From Desmodesmus armatus (lineage: Eukaryota > Chlorophyta > Chlorophyceae > Sphaeropleales > Scenedesmaceae): a stretch of 64,000 nucleotides of DNA. Under the pieces are notes generated by a model, which was given only the letters and a program-made list of their open reading frames with translations, made no database searches and had not been told where the DNA came from. The DNA is taken from assembly GCA_007449985.2 (NCBI GenBank), contig VIIQ02000176.1:59085-123084 (forward strand), in the 5' to 3' direction. Below are positions 60,380 through 64,000 of the stretch, piece by piece (positions within the stretch are counted from its first letter, which is position 1; the number at the start of each line of letters is the position of its first letter). The translations under genes were made by a program, and so were the position numbers.

Positions 60380-61381
60380 ATATACTTATATATGTAAGAC
60401 CAGTGCTGCCACGTTGGCCCTAAAAGGCTCTTTCTATCTCAACAGTGCTGCCATTCGCTAACATCACCTCAGTTGGCTCTTCCAAACCTCTGAATCCGCC
60501 GCTGTAATTACTGCGCAGATCGGCCACAGCCAGCAGCCCCATTGCAGGTTGAGGTACCCACTGCATTACAGTACTATGTGCATGCAGATGTCGAGGGAGG
60601 GTTCACCACAATCCAGCCTGTGTGTAAGCCTCATGAAGTTGGCATGCATGCAGGACATACAGTACACACTGTGTCAGGTTCATTGAGTACAGCATGCATG
60701 CTGATGACAGAGCTGGTCAGGACTTGCCTCACCATCGAGTTTGGGGAAAGCACGCAGCATGTATGCGCAAAAGATCACTGACCCCCATGTGACGTAGGGC
60801 TCACCACTGCGAAACCAAGCAGAGAGGGTAAGCAGTGGGGGCTTGTGCAGCAAGTATGTCGCTACTACACACCAGGACTGTGTGCGGATGGACAATCATT
60901 GAATGTGAGAGCGCAGTGGGGTGCAAGACAAATGCTGCAAGTGACTCACTTGTTTCGTGCAGATATCTTCAACACCTACTACATGTAGGTTCGTCTCCTC
61001 CCACTAAAGTGGTGGGCCACAAACATCGCATGCTGTGCCGCAGCACACCATGACGGTGCCAGTCTGGCAGGGACACACAGGGGTGACCATGACGGGGACC
61101 TCCTCACCAGGCCATGTGTTCACATACATATCTGATCTGCTCTGTTCCGTTCTGTTGGTGCCTCTTTTGCTAGTGTCTTTCGTCCAATACAACTGTGCCA
61201 CAGTGTGTCATCCTTAGTCAAGCAGCAGCAACATGAAGAGAAGGCAAAGGGCCACACTCCAGCCATGCCGAGCGAGACTAGTATACGTCCTGACAGTCTT
61301 TTTCAGTGAACGACCTCGGCACCTACCCGTTTCAGGGCCCACAAAGCACCATCACCCACAGCACCACTTGCTGTCTGCATC
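60380..61381. other. Upstream region of the CPSF30-like gene
   Basis: No gene is supported here. A plus-strand frame at 60542-60781 (VEVPTALQYYVHADVEGGFT) is unrecognised. The promoter and 5' UTR of the next gene presumably lie in the last few hundred bases. Confidence 0.35.
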
Positions 61382-64000
61382 ATGGCGGATGATGACCTCA
61401 CCTTTGATTTTGAGCATCAGTTGGAAGAAGCACCGGAGCCGCTTGCAGCGCTGCCGGTGAGCAGCGCATTGTTTCGACAGAAGCAGCAGCAGATCACTGC
61501 CTGAATTGTTGTCATATGTTGCTGTGGGGTACTGTGTTGTTCATGGTTGCTGCCAGTGCTTCTGAACACTTTTGCTATATGATTTGCGTCTCTATCGGCT
61601 TCCATGCGCTGCCATGCCTAAGAGCCAGGGGGGGGGGGTGTAGACATGTGGAACATGCACACCTGCTTCTCTGCCCCCAGCCCGCTCCCCGCCCCTTTGC
61701 AAGCATGTTGGCTCCTTGCATGTGTCTCTGCAGATGTTGACACGGGCATTGATGTGAGCATGCACGTCTCCGCTCTATCATGGGGGGGGGGGGCACAGGA
61801 ATGCTGCAGGCAGCATCATCACTGATCACCCCTGCCGTGTTGTTGCCACTGCTGCTTGTTCTGCCACCCTTGCTACACACCCACAAACACACCTGTTTTC
61901 ATGTTCATCCTGTTTCTGCAGGCAGGGCCGGATGCTGGGGCAGCAGGGGACCTGCAGCTGGCAGTTGTGGAGGCAGAGGTGCCAAAGGAGAAAAACTACA
62001 GACAGGTATATATCAGCCGCACAGGACCTGAGGGCAGCACGGGTCCTGGTGAAGCAGCAGCAAGATGTGGGGGTAGCACAGGTGCTGCTTAAGCAGCAGC
62101 AGGACGTAAGGGTAGCACGGGTGCTGCACGAAAGGCATAGGTAGTCGGAGGTGTCTGCAGGATAGCAGCAGGCAGCTGCGCCAACGGACAAGTATGTACA
62201 TAACAGTGTGCATCAACGGCAGGACCTGAGGGAAGGGAGGTTTGTGCAGCAAAGGGACAGGTAGTTGGCAGGACAGCAGCAGGAAGTCGTGCCAAAGTAG
62301 AAGAACTACAGACAGGTGTGTTTAGCAGCAGCGGACCTGAGGATTAGCATACGGTGTGGCATGAAAGGGATATTGTCGGCCCGATGTAGCAGGGCAGGTT
62401 TGAAGCATCGCAGACGGGTATACATCAGCACCGAGTGACGTGAGGGTAGTTAAGGTGCTGCATGAAAGGGATAGGTGGTCGGCCGGGCAGCAGCAGGCAG
62501 TGTGCCTAAGGTAAAGAACTGCAGACAGGCGTGCAGCAGAACTTTGAGGGTAACAGCGGGCTGTAACAAAGCACTGCTGTCCTTGCCCATTGTACCGCGA
62601 TCCAATGCTGTTACAATTTACCTGGTACTACCATGATGCTGCACATTATAGCCCAATGTGGCAGCAGTGCACTTGCTTACAGCCGGTGCGAGATCGCAGG
62701 CACTTGTGTACCCATGTGGTGTCGTTCCGTCTCATGGGGTGGTTTTAAGCACCATGCACGTGACACCCTCTCATGGGGTGGTTTCAAGCACCATGCACGT
62801 GACAAGATGCCAAGTGCGACCGTGTGCGCCTTGTGGCTGCGCGGCATGCGCGTGAAGGGTGATTTCTGCACTGAAGTTACAACACCCTCCTGCCTGTGCA
62901 CCTCCCTGCTCCCCCTCCCCCGTTCAGCATACTGTGTGTGCCGTTTGGCTGCGCGGCATGTGGATGGACGGCGACCCTGCATATTTTGACATACATCCCC
63001 TTCTGTGCCACCCCCCCCCCCCCCTAATTGTGCAGAGTGTGTGCGGCTTCTGGCTGCGCAGCATGTGCATGAAGGGCAAATTGCCGCGGTTCTTGCACAC
63101 GTTCGACCCTGAGCGAATGCTGTGTGGCGGGTGTGGTGTACATATGGGCACCTGGAAAGAGCTGGACCCCTGCATATTACACTCACAACCCCCTCTCGCC
63201 TGTGCCCTGCTCACCCCTCCTTGGTTTTGCAGACCGTGTGCGCCTTCTGGCTGCGCGGCATGTGCATGAAGGGCGATTCCTGCGGCTTCCTGCACAAATT
63301 CGACCCCGAGCGCATGCCGGTGTGTCGTGTGTGGATGAAGTCTGGCACATGCAAGGAGCGGACTGCCCTTCAAGCACAGCTTGGAAGATGTGAAGGAGTG
63401 CAACATGTACAAGCTGGGGTTCTGCATTTACGGCAACCACTGCAGATACAAGCACACCAAGTGCCCAGGTCAGTGCTCTGGGAGGGCGTAGTTGGAAGTT
63501 CAAGGGGGTTAGGGGTGCAGGATTGGTGGCAACTTCCGGTTGCCCAGCTGGCGGGGGTGGTGGATTTTGATGCGTTAGATGTCTTGGTGTATGTGTATCA
63601 TGATGGCGCTGGTTGGTGGGATGGCAACTATCAGCACAGTCTGGAAGATGTTAAGTAGTGCAACATGTACAAATTGGGGTTCTGCATCTATAGCAACCAC
63701 TGCAGATACAAGCACACCAAGTGCCAGGTTAGTGGCTTTGGGAGGGTGTTAGGTGGGGGTCAGGGTTAGGGTTCCGGTTGGTGGCACCACTATCTCTGGC
63801 GCCCCTTTTCACAGCACTTGACCCAGAAACAGCCGAGGCCCTTGAGCCCCCCCTGTCCGATGGAGCTGACAATACCCTCTGCTGTCATTTTTTCACTCTG
63901 TTCTCCCGTTCCCTTTCACAGCAGTCCAGCTCCAGACCCAGAGACAGTTGAGGCTGTCCCCCCCCCCATGTTGCTGACAGCACCCTCTGCTGTCTTCTGT
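61382..64000 (+). CDS. CPSF30: CPSF30-like CCCH zinc-finger mRNA 3'-end processing factor, 5' part
   Basis: Nuclear subunit of the cleavage and polyadenylation complex; its CCCH fingers bind pre-mRNA. Exon 1 (61382-61456) reads MADDDLTFDFEHQLEEAPEP, the acidic start of plant CPSF30. Exon 2 (61922-62005) ends VPKEKNYRQ. Exon 3 (63233-63468) carries finger 1 TVCAFWLRGMCMKGDSCGFL-H (CX7CX5CX3H), finger 2 (PVCRVWMKSGTCKE...KH) and finger 3 ECNMYKLGFCIYGNHCRYKH. Between CKER and KHSLED the frame is broken by a net two missing bases (63363-63385), removing the Cys of finger 2. A next exon begins near 63815 and the gene leaves the window. Nearly every exon has decayed tandem duplicates nearby. It is either a young pseudogene or an expressed gene with sequence errors. 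Confidence 0.8.
62017..62540 (+). repeat. Complex tandem repeat in CPSF30 intron 2
   Basis: Blocks such as GACCTGAGGG, GGTAGCACGGGTGCTGC, GAAAGG(C/G)ATAGGT(A/G)GTCGG and GATAGCAGCAGGCAG recur several times. They include two decayed copies of the exon-2 3' edge with donor: 62289-62315 (CCAAAGTAGAAGAACTACAG, donor GTGTGT) and 62501-62528 (CCTAAGGTAAAGAACTGCAG, donor lost to GCGTGC). Confidence 0.8.
62819..63125 (+). pseudogene. Three decayed copies of the CPSF30 zinc-finger-1 exon
   Basis: Copies at 62819-62870, 62928-62980 and 63036-63125 each encode a version of TVCAFWLRGMCMKGD (VCALWLRGMRVKGDFC, VCAVWLRGMWMDGD, VCGFWLRSMCMKGK). Copies 2 and 3 follow an AG acceptor. The third is longest, reaching HTFDPERML before diverging. 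In each, at least one zinc-ligand Cys is lost (Cys2 to Arg, Cys2 to Trp, Cys3 to Leu). The functional exon starts at 63233. Confidence 0.85.
63634..63728 (+). pseudogene. Decayed copy of the CPSF30 zinc-finger-3 segment
   Basis: It repeats 63385-63468 as HSLEDVK-stop-CNMYKLGFCI then YSNHCRYKHTKC. A TAG replaces Glu, and the donor changes from GGTCAGT to GGTTAGT. The period is about 255 bp. Confidence 0.85.
63919..64000 (+). repeat. Duplicate of the following CPSF30 exon
   Basis: CAGACCC(A)GA...GACAGTTGAGGCTGTCC and CCCTCTGCTGTC match 63812-63888 (CACTTGACCCAGAAACAGCC...CCCTCTGCTGTC) in order. Both have an AG acceptor. Which is functional cannot be decided at the window edge. Confidence 0.65.

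Overview
The window is nuclear DNA from a eukaryote, most likely a chlorophycean green alga (inference). It shows multi-exon genes with short phase-matched exons, GTGAG...GCAG introns, TG-rich transcribed strands, CAG/CTG and Ala/Gln/Ser low-complexity coding runs, a chloroplast-type GET3, a plant-type K+ channel with ankyrin repeats, and copia and DIRS retrotransposon pieces. I found no bacterial operons, CRISPR array, rRNA or convincing tRNA.

Layout. 1-3617 (-): six exons of a plastid-type GET3/ArsA ATPase, 3' end missing. 4249-21102 (+): a 17-kb, about 31-exon voltage-gated K+ channel with GYG filter, C-linker, interrupted cyclic-nucleotide-binding domain and ankyrin repeats. 21.1-26 kb: repeated 3' UTR, a palindromic hairpin array (23.24-23.94 kb) and copy A of a two-copy element. 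26-31.4 kb: a helical-repeat ORF abutting a BTB-gene relic, then an AC-rich non-coding tract. 31425-37244: two head-to-head metzincin metallopeptidase genes (HExxHxxGxxH), both resolved exon by exon. 39.2-43.8 kb (-): a frameshifted BTB gene, the protease part of a DEG15/TYSND1-like peroxisomal protease, and the first two exons of a mitochondrial glutamate dehydrogenase whose remainder is absent. 45836-48938 (+): a six-exon coiled-coil gene of unrecognised family, with broken copies at 49.8 and 54.6-55.4 kb. 50.5-53.4 kb: a 5'-truncated copia element and a DIRS-type RNase H fragment between ~191-bp direct repeats. 58.3-60.2 kb: copy B of the two-copy element, with an intact 180-residue membrane ORF. 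61382-64000 (+): 5' part of a CPSF30-like CCCH zinc-finger mRNA 3'-processing factor.

The most unusual signal is repeated in unrelated genes (GET3, K+ channel, DEG15, CPSF30, the coiled-coil gene). Short local tandem duplications span an exon edge with its splice site, leaving one to three decaying decoy exons or decoy splice sites beside the functional one. CPSF30 is the extreme case: almost every exon in view is duplicated, and the first zinc-finger exon occurs four times. Exon and phase assignments were read by eye from splice consensus and family similarity; no database search or transcript evidence was available.
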